DNA from: Streptomyces flavidovirens DSM 40150
Lineage (GTDB): Bacteria > Actinomycetota > Actinomycetes > Streptomycetales > Streptomycetaceae
Reading direction: 5' to 3'
Assembly: GCF_000429085.1 (NCBI RefSeq)
Contig: NZ_AUBE01000024.1
Span: forward strand, 38,904-102,903
Length of the DNA: 64,000 bases
The notes beneath the pieces are model-generated. The model saw nothing but the letters and a program-made list of their open reading frames with translations. It was not told where the DNA came from and ran no database searches. Below, one piece after another: positions 35,364-43,900 of the stretch (position 1 is its first letter; each line of letters starts with the position of its first letter). Made by a program: the position numbers and the translations under genes.

Positions 35364-36587
35364 CTAGTCGCCGATCAGGGCGTCCACGAACGCCTCCGGC
35401 TCGAACGGAGCCAGGTCGTCCGCACCCTCGCCGAGCCCGATCAGCTTCACCGGCACACCCAGCTCGCGCTGCACCGCGATCACGATGCCGCCCTTCGCCG
35501 TGCCGTCCAGCTTCGTCAGCACGATGCCGGTGATGTCCACGACCTCCGCGAAGACCCGCGCCTGCACCAGACCGTTCTGCCCGGTCGTCGCATCCAGCAC
35601 CAGCAGCACCTCGTCGAGCGGGCCGTGCTTCTCCACGACGCGCTTGACCTTGCCGAGCTCGTCCATGAGCCCTGCCTTGGTGTGCAGCCGGCCGGCCGTG
35701 TCGATGAGTACGACGTCCGCACCCTCGGCGATACCTTCCTTCACCGCGTCGAAGGCGACCGACGCCGGGTCGCCGCCCTCGGGCCCGCGCACCGTGCGCG
35801 CGCCGACCCGGTCGCCCCAGGTCTGGAGCTGGTCGGTGGCCGCCGCGCGGAAGGTGTCCGCCGCGCCCAGCACCACGCTGCGGCCGTCGGCCACCAGTAC
35901 GCGGGCGAGCTTGCCGGTGGTGGTGGTCTTGCCGGTGCCGTTGACGCCGACGACCATGACGATGCCCGGAATGTCGGCGCCGCTCTCGGTCTTCACCGCG
36001 CGGTCCATGTCCGTACCGAGCAGGTTGAGCAGCTCCTCGCGGAGCTGGACGCGCAGCTCGTCCGGCGTACGCGTGCCGAGCACCCGTACGCGCTCGCGCA
36101 GCCGCTCGACCAGTTCCTGGGTCGGGGCCACGCCGACGTCCGCGGTGAGCAGGGTGTCCTCGATCTCCTCCCAGGTGTCCTCGTCGAGGTGTTCACGCGA
36201 GAGCAGGGTCAGCAGACCCTTGCCGAGGGTGTTCTGCGAGCGGGCGAGCCGGGTGCGCAGCCGCACCAGGCGGCCGGCGGTGGGCTCGGGGATCTCGATC
36301 TCGGGCGCGACGGGTGCGGCGACGACCGGGTCCTCGACGGCGACGGGCTCCTGGACGGCGGTCGACGCGTCGGGGAGATCCACCTCCTCGATGGTCCGGC
36401 GCGCTTCGTCGCGCGGTGGCGCCGCGTCCTCGCCGACCTGCGGTTCGGCGGGCGGGGCGGTGATGGTCGGCGTGCTCGGCGGCGCCTGGGGCGGCAGCTT
36501 CTTCTTCTTGCGGCTGCTGACCACGAGCCCACTGATGGCGCCGATCGCGACCAGGGCGATGACTACAGCAAGGATGACGATTTCCAT
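35364..36587 (-). CDS. ftsY: Signal recognition particle receptor FtsY
   Basis: This 407-residue SRP receptor has an unusual N-terminal membrane segment (MEIVILAVVIALVAIGAISGLVV) followed by basic and acidic linkers, then the NG domain: GVNGTGKTTTTGKLA, DTFRAAATDQL, IDTAGRLHTK, TKLDGTAKGG and the terminal GLGEGADDLAPF. The transmembrane N-terminus is typical for actinobacterial FtsY. It acts with Ffh (26362-27912). Confidence 0.97.
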   Translation of the reverse strand: MEIVILAVVIALVAIGAISGLVVSSRKKKKLPPQAPPSTPTITAPPAEPQVGEDAAPPRDEARRTIEEVDLPDASTAVQEPVAVEDPVVAAPVAPEIEIPEPTAGRLVRLRTRLARSQNTLGKGLLTLLSREHLDEDTWEEIEDTLLTADVGVAPTQELVERLRERVRVLGTRTPDELRVQLREELLNLLGTDMDRAVKTESGADIPGIVMVVGVNGTGKTTTTGKLARVLVADGRSVVLGAADTFRAAATDQLQTWGDRVGARTVRGPEGGDPASVAFDAVKEGIAEGADVVLIDTAGRLHTKAGLMDELGKVKRVVEKHGPLDEVLLVLDATTGQNGLVQARVFAEVVDITGIVLTKLDGTAKGGIVIAVQRELGVPVKLIGLGEGADDLAPFEPEAFVDALIGD

Positions 36588-36672
36588 AACCCACCCAGTA
36601 TCAGCCACACCCGTACGGGACGGGTCTGCTAGGAGGATCACACGAGAGCCTTGAGGAGGATTTGGACCTTTT

Positions 36673-36719
36673 GGGGGGACCGTACGTTCGTCTGCCCGTA
36701 AGATGCTGTTGGTCCCCCC
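36673..36719 (+). promoter_or_regulatory. Inverted repeat in the NCS1 permease leader
   Basis: GGGGGGACC (36673-36681) is mirrored by GGTCCCCCC (36711-36719) 20-70 bases upstream of the permease ATG. The enclosed sequence contains TAAGAT, a plausible -10. It may be an operator or an mRNA stem; no matching factor is known to me. Confidence 0.45.
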
Positions 36720-36740
36720 ACCCCTGCACGGAGTTCCCCC

Positions 36741-38204
36741 ATGCCAGAAACCGTCGCCCCGGAGTCCGAGGGCGCGATAGAGACCCGCGGTCTTGAGCCC
36801 GTCCCCGACAACGAGCGCTCGGGCCGCGTCCGTGAACTCTTCCCCACCTGGGTCGCCGCCAACATCAGCGTGCTGCTGCTCACCATGGGCGCAGGGCTGG
36901 TGGTCTTCAACCGCCTGAACATCTGGCAGGTGCTGGCCGTCGCCGTCGCGGCGCCCGTCGTCTCGTACGGACTGACCGGCCTGATCTCGATCGCGGGCAA
37001 GCGCGGCGGGTCGCCCGGCATGGCGCTCTCCAGGGCGGTGTTCGGCCAGCGGGGCAACCTCTTCCCCGGCTCGCTGATCTGGATCGCGCGCTGGGGCTGG
37101 GAGACGATCAACGCGGTGACCGGTGCGTACGCCGTGCTGACCGTGCTCGATCTGCTCTTCGGCATCAAGAGCAACACCACCCTGATCGTCGTGACGCTGC
37201 TGCTCTTCGTGGGCTGCACGTTCCTCGTCTCCGGTCTTGGCATCAACGCCCTGCGCCGGTGCAGCACCTGGTCGGCGTACCTCTTCGGCGCGTTCAGCGT
37301 GCTCGTGCTGATCTACCTGATCGCCAGCACGGACTGGGCCGCCGTGTTCGCCAAGCCGGCCGGTTCCACCGCGATGATGATCGCGGGCATCGGCACCATC
37401 GCGGCCGGCGGCATCAGCTGGGTGCCTTCGGGCCCCGACTTCACCCGCTACCTGCCGCGCACGGCGTCGGCCAAGGGCATGGTCGGCGCCACCGTCGGCG
37501 GCGCGGGCGTCGTCGTCCTGCCGATGGTGCTCATGGGTGCGGTGATGGCCGTCAGTACGCCGGACCTGGCGTCGGCCAAGGACCCGGTGTCCTTCATCGG
37601 CGAGCTGCTGCCGAGCTGGATCGCCGTTCCGTATCTGCTGATCGCCCTGATCGGCATGCTGCTGATCAACTCGATGTCGATGTACTCGGCCGGCTTCACC
37701 GCGCAGACGCTGGGCATCAACGTGCCGCGCGCCTGGGCCGTCAGCGTCAACGCGGTCATCAGCCTGGTCTTCGGCTTCCTGCTGATGGTGGTGGCGACGA
37801 GCTTCTTCGGTTCGTTCATCTCCTTCCTGACGCTGCTGGCCGTGGCGTTCTCCGCGTGGATCGGTGTCTTCGGTGTGGACATGCTGAGCCGTCGTACGTA
37901 CGACGGTGAGGCGCTGATGGACACCACCCGCACCAGCGGCTACTGGTACCGGGGCGGTTTCGCCTGGCAGGCCATGACGGCGTGGGGCGTCGCGCTGGTG
38001 GTGGGCCTGCTGTTCACCAAGGTCGACTGGTTCACCGGGCCGCTCGCCGGTTCCTGGATCGGGCGCAACGGCCTGGGCTGGGCGGCGACGATCGTCGTGG
38101 CGGCGCTGCTGTACGCGGTGCTGCCGAGGACGAGGGCCGTGGAGCCGGAGCACAGGGCCGGGGCCGAGAAGGCGCCCGAGCCCGTCGGCAGCCTGTCCAT
38201 CTGA
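36741..38204 (+). CDS. NCS1-family nucleobase (cytosine/purine) permease
   Basis: This 487-residue membrane protein has twelve predicted hydrophobic segments and NCS1 motifs: SRAVFGQRGNLFPGSLIWIARWGWETINAV (split here for length) and WVPSGPDFTRYLP. The cytosine/purine/uracil/thiamine/allantoin family is clear, but the exact substrate is not. Divergent from ftsY. A 9-base inverted repeat lies in its leader. Confidence 0.9.
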   Translation: MPETVAPESEGAIETRGLEPVPDNERSGRVRELFPTWVAANISVLLLTMGAGLVVFNRLNIWQVLAVAVAAPVVSYGLTGLISIAGKRGGSPGMALSRAVFGQRGNLFPGSLIWIARWGWETINAVTGAYAVLTVLDLLFGIKSNTTLIVVTLLLFVGCTFLVSGLGINALRRCSTWSAYLFGAFSVLVLIYLIASTDWAAVFAKPAGSTAMMIAGIGTIAAGGISWVPSGPDFTRYLPRTASAKGMVGATVGGAGVVVLPMVLMGAVMAVSTPDLASAKDPVSFIGELLPSWIAVPYLLIALIGMLLINSMSMYSAGFTAQTLGINVPRAWAVSVNAVISLVFGFLLMVVATSFFGSFISFLTLLAVAFSAWIGVFGVDMLSRRTYDGEALMDTTRTSGYWYRGGFAWQAMTAWGVALVVGLLFTKVDWFTGPLAGSWIGRNGLGWAATIVVAALLYAVLPRTRAVEPEHRAGAEKAPEPVGSLSI

Positions 38205-38217
38205 CGTAACGTCAACT

Positions 38218-38263
38218 AACGTCCCCCTTCGCCACATAGACACCCGGCGGAGGGGGACGTTTC
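38218..38263 (+). terminator. Intrinsic terminator after the NCS1 permease
   Basis: A 16-pair stem with one G-T wobble (38218-38233 with 38246-38261) and a 12-base loop is followed by TTTCGTC. It overlaps the upstream region of the next gene, whose ATG is at 38267, so that gene may depend on readthrough or on a promoter in the loop region. Confidence 0.85.
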
Positions 38264-38266
38264 GTC

Positions 38267-39238
38267 ATGGCCTTCACAGTGGTCCGCTTCAACCTCGTCG
38301 ATCCCGACGCGACCCCCGAGACGCACGCGGCCCGTTACCGCGCCGCCCTGGAGATGGCGGCGTACGCCGACGACCGCGGCATCGACACCGTCCAGACCGA
38401 GGAGCACCACGGCGCCGCCAACGGCTGGATCCCCTCCCCCTTCGTCTTCGCGGGCTCGGTCCTCGGCGCGACGCGGCGCATCTCGGTCACCGTCTCGGCG
38501 GTCATCGGGCCGCTGTACGAGCCGCTGCGGCTGGCCGAGGACATCGCCGTACTCGACCTGATCGGCCAGGGACGCCTGGTCACCGTCGCGGGCATCGGCT
38601 ACCGGCCGGAGGAGTACGAGCAGCTGGGCGTCGACTGGGGGCGGCGCGGCAGCCTCCAGGACGAGGTGCTCGAAACGCTGCTGCTGGCGTGGACCGGCGA
38701 GCCCTTCCCGTACCGCGGCCGCACCGTGCGGGTCACGCCGCGCCCGTACACGCGGCCGCATCCGCCCCTGCTGGTCGGCGGGTCGTCGCGGGCGGCGGCC
38801 CGGCGCGCGGCCCGCTTCGGCCTGCCGTTCTTCCCGAGCGCGCACCTGCCCGAGCTGGAGGCCTACTACGACGCGAAGCGGGCGGAGTTCGGGACCGGCG
38901 GCTTCTGCGTGATGCCGGCCGCCGAGACGCCGATGCTGCATGTCGCACAGGATCCGGACCGTACGTGGGCCGAGTACGGGGAGCACTTCCTGCACGAGGC
39001 GCAGACGTACGCCTCCTGGCAGTCCAAGGACGTCACGTCGGCCGTACGGTCGCGGGCGGCCACCGTCGATGAGCTGCGCGACGAGGGGGTCTACCGGGTC
39101 GTGACGCCGGACGAGTGCGTGGCGCTCGCGGCGGAGAGTCTCGTACTGCATCCGCTGTGCGGCGGGATGCCGGTGGACGAGGGCTGGCGCAGTCTGCAGC
39201 TGTTCTCGGAAAACGTACTGCCCCGGCTCAGCGGGTGA
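38267..39238 (+). CDS. LLM-class flavin-dependent oxidoreductase
   Basis: This 323-residue luciferase-like monooxygenase has the TIM-barrel pattern of F420/FMN-dependent enzymes: TVQTEEHHGAANGWIPSP, RISVTVSAVIGPLYEPLRLAEDIAVLDLIGQGRL (abbreviated), GIGYRPEEYEQLGVD and PLLVGGSSRAAARRAARFG. The substrate is unknown. Very close to the upstream permease (62 bases) across a terminator. The stop codon lies within the loop-side end of a hairpin. Confidence 0.9.
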   Translation: MAFTVVRFNLVDPDATPETHAARYRAALEMAAYADDRGIDTVQTEEHHGAANGWIPSPFVFAGSVLGATRRISVTVSAVIGPLYEPLRLAEDIAVLDLIGQGRLVTVAGIGYRPEEYEQLGVDWGRRGSLQDEVLETLLLAWTGEPFPYRGRTVRVTPRPYTRPHPPLLVGGSSRAAARRAARFGLPFFPSAHLPELEAYYDAKRAEFGTGGFCVMPAAETPMLHVAQDPDRTWAEYGEHFLHEAQTYASWQSKDVTSAVRSRAATVDELRDEGVYRVVTPDECVALAAESLVLHPLCGGMPVDEGWRSLQLFSENVLPRLSG

Positions 39239-39249
39239 GCCGGGGCAGT
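39217..39249. terminator. Hairpin spanning the LLM oxidoreductase stop codon
   Basis: CTGCCCCGGCTCA pairs perfectly with TGAGCCGGGGCAG (39218-39230 with 39236-39248, extendable by one pair), loop GCGGG. The TGA stop of the oxidoreductase is the first three bases of the right arm. It separates this gene from convergent glcP. Confidence 0.85.
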
Positions 39250-39278
39250 GCCGTGTTCGAGGAGAGGGGCAGCGGGGG

Positions 39279-40697
39279 TTAGCCCATCTCCTCCAACGCC
39301 TTGCCCTTGGTCTCCTTCACGAACTTGAGCACGAAGGGGATCGAGAGCAGGGCGAAGAATGTGTAGATCACGTACGTCCCCGAGAGGTTCCACTCGGACA
39401 GGCTCGGGAAGCTCGCGGTGATCGCCCAGTTGGCGATCCACTGTGCGGAGGCGGCGACGCCGAGCGCGGCGGCGCGCAGCCGGTTCGGGAACATCTCGCC
39501 GAGGAAGACCCAGACGACGACACCCCACGAGAGGGCGAAGAAGAGCACGAAGACGTGGGCGGCGATCAGCGCGACGATGCCCTGGGTGTGGGGCAGTTTG
39601 CCGTCGATGAGGTCGGCGGAGAAGGCCCAGGCCTCGAAGGCGAGGGCGAGCGCCATGCCGGTCGAGCCGATGAGGGCGAGCGGCCTGCGGCCGATCCGGT
39701 CGACGAGCATCATGGCGATCACGGTGCCGACGATGTTGATGATCGACGTCGTGAACGAGTAGAAGAACGAGTCGCTCGGGTTGATGCCGACCGACTGCCA
39801 CAGCGTCGCGGAGTAGTAGAAGGCGACGTTGATACCGACGAGCTGCTGGAAGACCGAGAGGCCGATGCCGATCCAGACGATGGGCAGGAAGCCGAAGCGG
39901 CTGCCGAGCAGGTCCTTGAAGGTGGACTTGTGCTCGCTGCGCATGGCGTTCTCGATCTCGGTGACGCGCAGGTCGAGGTCGACGTTCTTGCCCTCGACGT
40001 CGGCCAGGATCGCCTTGGCCTTGTCGACCTTGCCGACGGAGATGAGGAAGCGCGGCGACTCGGGGATGACGAAGGAGAGCATGCCGTAGAGGACGGCCGG
40101 GACCACCATCACACCGAGCATGACCTGCCAGGCCTCGATACCGAGCAGCTTGCCGCGCTGGTCGCCGTCGGCCAGGTTGAGGATGCCCCAGTTGACGAGC
40201 TGGGAGACCGCGATGCCGATGACGATCGCGGCCTGCTGGAAGGAGCCGAGGCGGCCGCGGTACGCCGGCGGGGCGACCTCGGCGATGTAGGCCGGGCCGA
40301 TGACCGAGGCCATGCCGATGGCGATACCGCCGAGCACCCGCCAGAAGGCGAGGTCCCACAGGGCGAACGGGAGGGCGGAGCCGACGGCGCTGACCGTGAA
40401 CAGTGCGGCCGCGATCTGCATGACGCGGATGCGGCCGATGCGGTCGGCGATCCGGCCCGCGGTGGCGGCGCCGATGGCGCAGCCGATCAGGGCGATCGCG
40501 ATGACCTGGGCGAGGGTCGCGGATCCTACGTCGTACTTGCCTCGGATGCCTTCGACCGCGCCGTTGATCACCGAGCTGTCATAGCCGAAGAGGAAGCCGC
40601 CCATCGCGGCTGCCGCCGTGATGAAGATGACGTGGCCGAGGTGGTCCGGGTGGGCCTCGCGGGCTCCGGACGCCGGTGGTTGCGCTGTGCTGGTCAC
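39279..40697 (-). CDS. glcP: Glucose/sugar MFS permease GlcP
   Basis: This 472-residue sugar-porter of the major facilitator superfamily has twelve membrane segments. Typical motifs are GGFLFGYDSSVINGA, DRIGRIRVM, PESPRFLISVGK, and VKETKGKALEEM at the end. Its position between ftsY and smc matches glcP of S. coelicolor, the glucose permease, which is glucose-inducible. GTG at 40697 has AGGAG five bases upstream. Regulatory palindromes and a promoter are described separately. Confidence 0.88.
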   Translation of the reverse strand: MTSTAQPPASGAREAHPDHLGHVIFITAAAAMGGFLFGYDSSVINGAVEGIRGKYDVGSATLAQVIAIALIGCAIGAATAGRIADRIGRIRVMQIAAALFTVSAVGSALPFALWDLAFWRVLGGIAIGMASVIGPAYIAEVAPPAYRGRLGSFQQAAIVIGIAVSQLVNWGILNLADGDQRGKLLGIEAWQVMLGVMVVPAVLYGMLSFVIPESPRFLISVGKVDKAKAILADVEGKNVDLDLRVTEIENAMRSEHKSTFKDLLGSRFGFLPIVWIGIGLSVFQQLVGINVAFYYSATLWQSVGINPSDSFFYSFTTSIINIVGTVIAMMLVDRIGRRPLALIGSTGMALALAFEAWAFSADLIDGKLPHTQGIVALIAAHVFVLFFALSWGVVVWVFLGEMFPNRLRAAALGVAASAQWIANWAITASFPSLSEWNLSGTYVIYTFFALLSIPFVLKFVKETKGKALEEMG

Positions 40698-40742
40698 ATC
40701 AACTCCTGAGGCCTGGCCGCGTCGCCTGGCGTGGGGGGCAAG

Positions 40743-40785
40743 CACTTCAAGTGGGGCACAGCCTGGCGCTGCGCACCACTTGAAG
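40743..40785 (-). promoter_or_regulatory. Paired palindromic operator-like sites in the glcP leader
   Basis: CTTCAAGTGG (40745-40754) and CCACTTGAAG (40776-40785) are perfect inverted copies separated by 21 bases; the left one is also within an 11-base palindrome, CACTTCAAGTG. Related TTCAAGG/TTTGAAGG strings occur at 40873-40889. They lie between the predicted transcription start and the GTG, where a repressor would block elongation. The regulator is not identified. Confidence 0.6.
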
Positions 40786-40803
40786 GTAAAAACGACGTTG
40801 CCG

Positions 40804-40831
40804 AGACTATGCCTTCAGGTTTCGAAGTCAA
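40804..40831 (-). promoter_or_regulatory. Predicted sigma-70-type glcP promoter
   Basis: On the minus strand TTGACT (40831-40826) and TAGTCT (40809-40804) are separated by 16 bases, a good -35/-10 pair for the main Streptomyces sigma factor HrdB. Transcription would start near 40797, about 100 bases upstream of the glcP GTG. Confidence 0.6.
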
Positions 40832-40915
40832 GAGCAAGGCAATGTGAAATTCGTGGACACGGCGTGGCAGCTTGTGTTCAAGGTTTGAAGGTGAGACGAC
40901 GCGGCCGGGTGGCGC

Positions 40916-43900
40916 TCAGCGAAGACGCTGGCTGATGACCTTGGAGACGCCGTCCCCCTGCATCGAGACGCCGTACAGCGCGTCGGCGACCTCCATCGTC
41001 CGCTTCTGGTGGGTGATCACGATCAGCTGCGAGCTCTCCTGGAGTTCCTCCATGATCCGGATGAGCCGCTGGAGGTTGGTGTCGTCGAGCGCGGCCTCGA
41101 CCTCGTCCATCACGTAGAACGGGCTCGGTCTGGCCTTGAAGATCGACACCAGCATGGCCACGGCGGTCAGCGACCGCTCGCCGCCGGAGAGCAGCGAGAG
41201 CCGCTTGACCTTCTTGCCGGGCGGCCGGGCCTCGACGTCCACTCCCGTGGTGAGCATGTTGTCGGGATCGGTCAGGATCAGCCGGCCCTCGCCGCCCGGG
41301 AAGAGCCGCGAGAAAACCCCTTCGAACTCCCTCGCCGTATCGCGGAACGCCTCGCTGAAGACCTGCTCGACGCGCTCGTCGACCTCCTTGATCACCTGCA
41401 TCAGGTCGGTGCGCGTCTTCTTCAGGTCTTCAAGCTGCTCGGAGAGGAACTTGTGGCGCTCCTCCAGTGCGGCGAACTCCTCCAGAGCCAGCGGGTTCAC
41501 CTTCCCGAGCTGCTGGTACGCCCGTTCGGCCGCCCGGAGCCGCTTCTCCTGCTCCCCGCGCACGAACGGCCGCGGCTGGTTGCGGGGGTCCTGCGGGTCC
41601 TGGGGCACGTCCTCGCCCTCGGCGGGCGGCGACGGTGGTACGGGCTGATCGGGCCCGTACTCCGCCACCAGTCCCGCCGGCTCCACGCCCAGTTCCTCCA
41701 GCGCCTTCGTCTCCAACTGCTCGATGCGCAGCCGCTTCTCGGCGCCGAGCACCTCGCCGCGGTGAACGGAATCCGTCAGCTTGTCGAGCTCGCCCTTCAG
41801 GTCGCGGCCGCGGCCGCGCTCGGCCGCCAGTTCCCGCTCGCACTCCGCCTTGGCCGCCTCGGCCGCGGCCCGCTCCTCGTCGGCCCGTACGAGCGACACC
41901 TCGGCATGGGCCAGCAGTTGCCGCGCACCGGACGCGACGGCCGCCGCCACCTGCGCCTCGTGCCGCAGCCGCGCGCGCCGCTGCTCGACGCGCGCCCGCG
42001 CCTCACGCTCCGCGCGCGCCCCCCGGTCGAGGGCGTCGGCCCGTCCGGCGAGCCCCTTGACCCGCTCCTCGTGCGTGCGGACCTGGAGCCGGGCCTCCAT
42101 CTCGGTCTGGCGGGCGTTGGCCCCGTCGGCGGCGAGCCGGTCCCGCAGGGAAGTGTCCGGCTCTTCCTCTACGGGCGCTTCCTCGGCCGCCAGCAGGCGC
42201 TCGGCCAGCTCCTGGGCCTCCTCGGTGGCCCGCTCCAGCGCTTCCTGGGCGCGGGCGGCGGCGGCGGCCGACCGCTCGGCCTCGCCCGCGGCGCCACGCG
42301 CCTGCCCGGCGAGCCGCCCGAGCTGCTGCGCGACGCCCGACTTCTCCCGGTCGGCGGCGCGGCGCCGCTGGGCCAGCTCCTCGACGAGTGCGGCACACGC
42401 GTTACGCCGCTCCCCTGCCCGGTGCTGGGCCCCGGCCAGCTCCTCGCACCGTACGGCGAGCTCCGCCAGCTCGGCGGCGGCCTCGTCGACGGAGGCCTGC
42501 ACCTCCAGCAGGCTCGGCGCCCCCGCCGAGCCGCCGTGTGCGTAGTACGCCCCGAGAACATCACCCTCGGCGGTCACAGCGGTCAGCTCCGGCCTGGCGG
42601 CGACCAGATCCTCGGCGTCCTCCAGCGTCCCGACGACGACCATGTCCCGCACGAGCCACCGCACGGCAGGCATCAACCCGGCAGGCCCCCGCACCAGCTC
42701 GGCAACGGCCGCCACCCCACCGCCCTCCCGCCGCAGCGCAACGACACCACCCCGCACGACCGCTCCCGCCACCCCGTCCCCGGCAGCGTCGCCCCCCGGC
42801 CCGGACGCACCACCCTGGCCGGGCACGCCGTGCACGACGCCACCCCGCGCGGCCGCTCCCGCCACCCCGCCCCCGGCAGCGTCGCCCTCCGAACCGGACG
42901 CACCACCCTGGCCGGGTACGCCGTGAGCGGCGCCGAGTCCGTCGGAAGCCGCACCCCGGCCCCGCTCACCGCCCGCACCCGCAGTCCCGGACGCACCACC
43001 CTGCCCAGGCACACCGCCCACGACGCCGGTCCCGGAAGCCGCATCCCCGTCCCACTCACCGCCCGCACCCGCCGAACCGGCGACGTCCGCCCAGTCCGGC
43101 ACACCCCCTGCGACTACGGCCCCACCAGCACCAGCAGTCACGTCCCCCGGAGCGGACGCACCACCCTGGCCGGGTACGCCGTGAGCGGCGCCGGGGCTCT
43201 CGGGTGCCGGGGGCTCGGTGGCTGCCTCACCGGCGTCGGCCGGCCGGTGGGGCGCTACGTCGACGGTGGCCGAGGCGCCGGTATCCCCGTCGCGCCCGCC
43301 GAACGCCACGGTCCCCGCCGGGAGGCCTGCCGGTGCTGCGCCCGCCGGTCCGCCCGGCAGGAGTACCGCCCGGCCCGCGTCCTGCTTGCGCAGCAGGCGG
43401 ATCGCTTCGGCGGCCGTCGCCGGGTCGGTCACCGCGACCGCGTCGGCCGCCGCTCCCAGCGCCGCCGCCACCGGGATCTCGTAGCCGGGGGTCACGGTGA
43501 GAAGCTCCGCCGCCGGGCCCAGCAGGCCGGTGAGCCGGGGCTGCGCGGCGAGGAGTGCGCCCGTGCCGTCCTTGCGCCGCAGCCCCAGGGCCAACGCGTC
43601 ATGCCGCGCGGACGTCGCGGCCCGGCGGCGCTCGGCGGAAGTGGCCGCCTCCCGGGCCGCCGTGAGTCCGGCCTCCGCCTCGGCGAGGTCACGCCTGGCC
43701 GCCTCGTGCTGCTCGGCCAGTTCGGACTCGCCCGCGTCCAGCCCCTCCACCTCGGCCCTGAGCTGCTCGTACTCCTCCTGCGCGGCAGCGGCTCGCTCCT
43801 GGGCACCCTCGTGCGCGGCGGCCAGCCGGTCGATCTCCGCCTGGGCGGACCCGGCCCTGCTGCGGGCCGCGTTGACCTGGCCGCTGAGCCGGGCCAGCCC

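Noticed and set aside
36588..38243. Long minus-strand frame fused upstream of ftsY
   Set aside because: It is antisense to the NCS1 permease. FtsY clearly starts at 36587 with a membrane segment, and the upstream translation has only low-complexity His/Arg/Gln composition.
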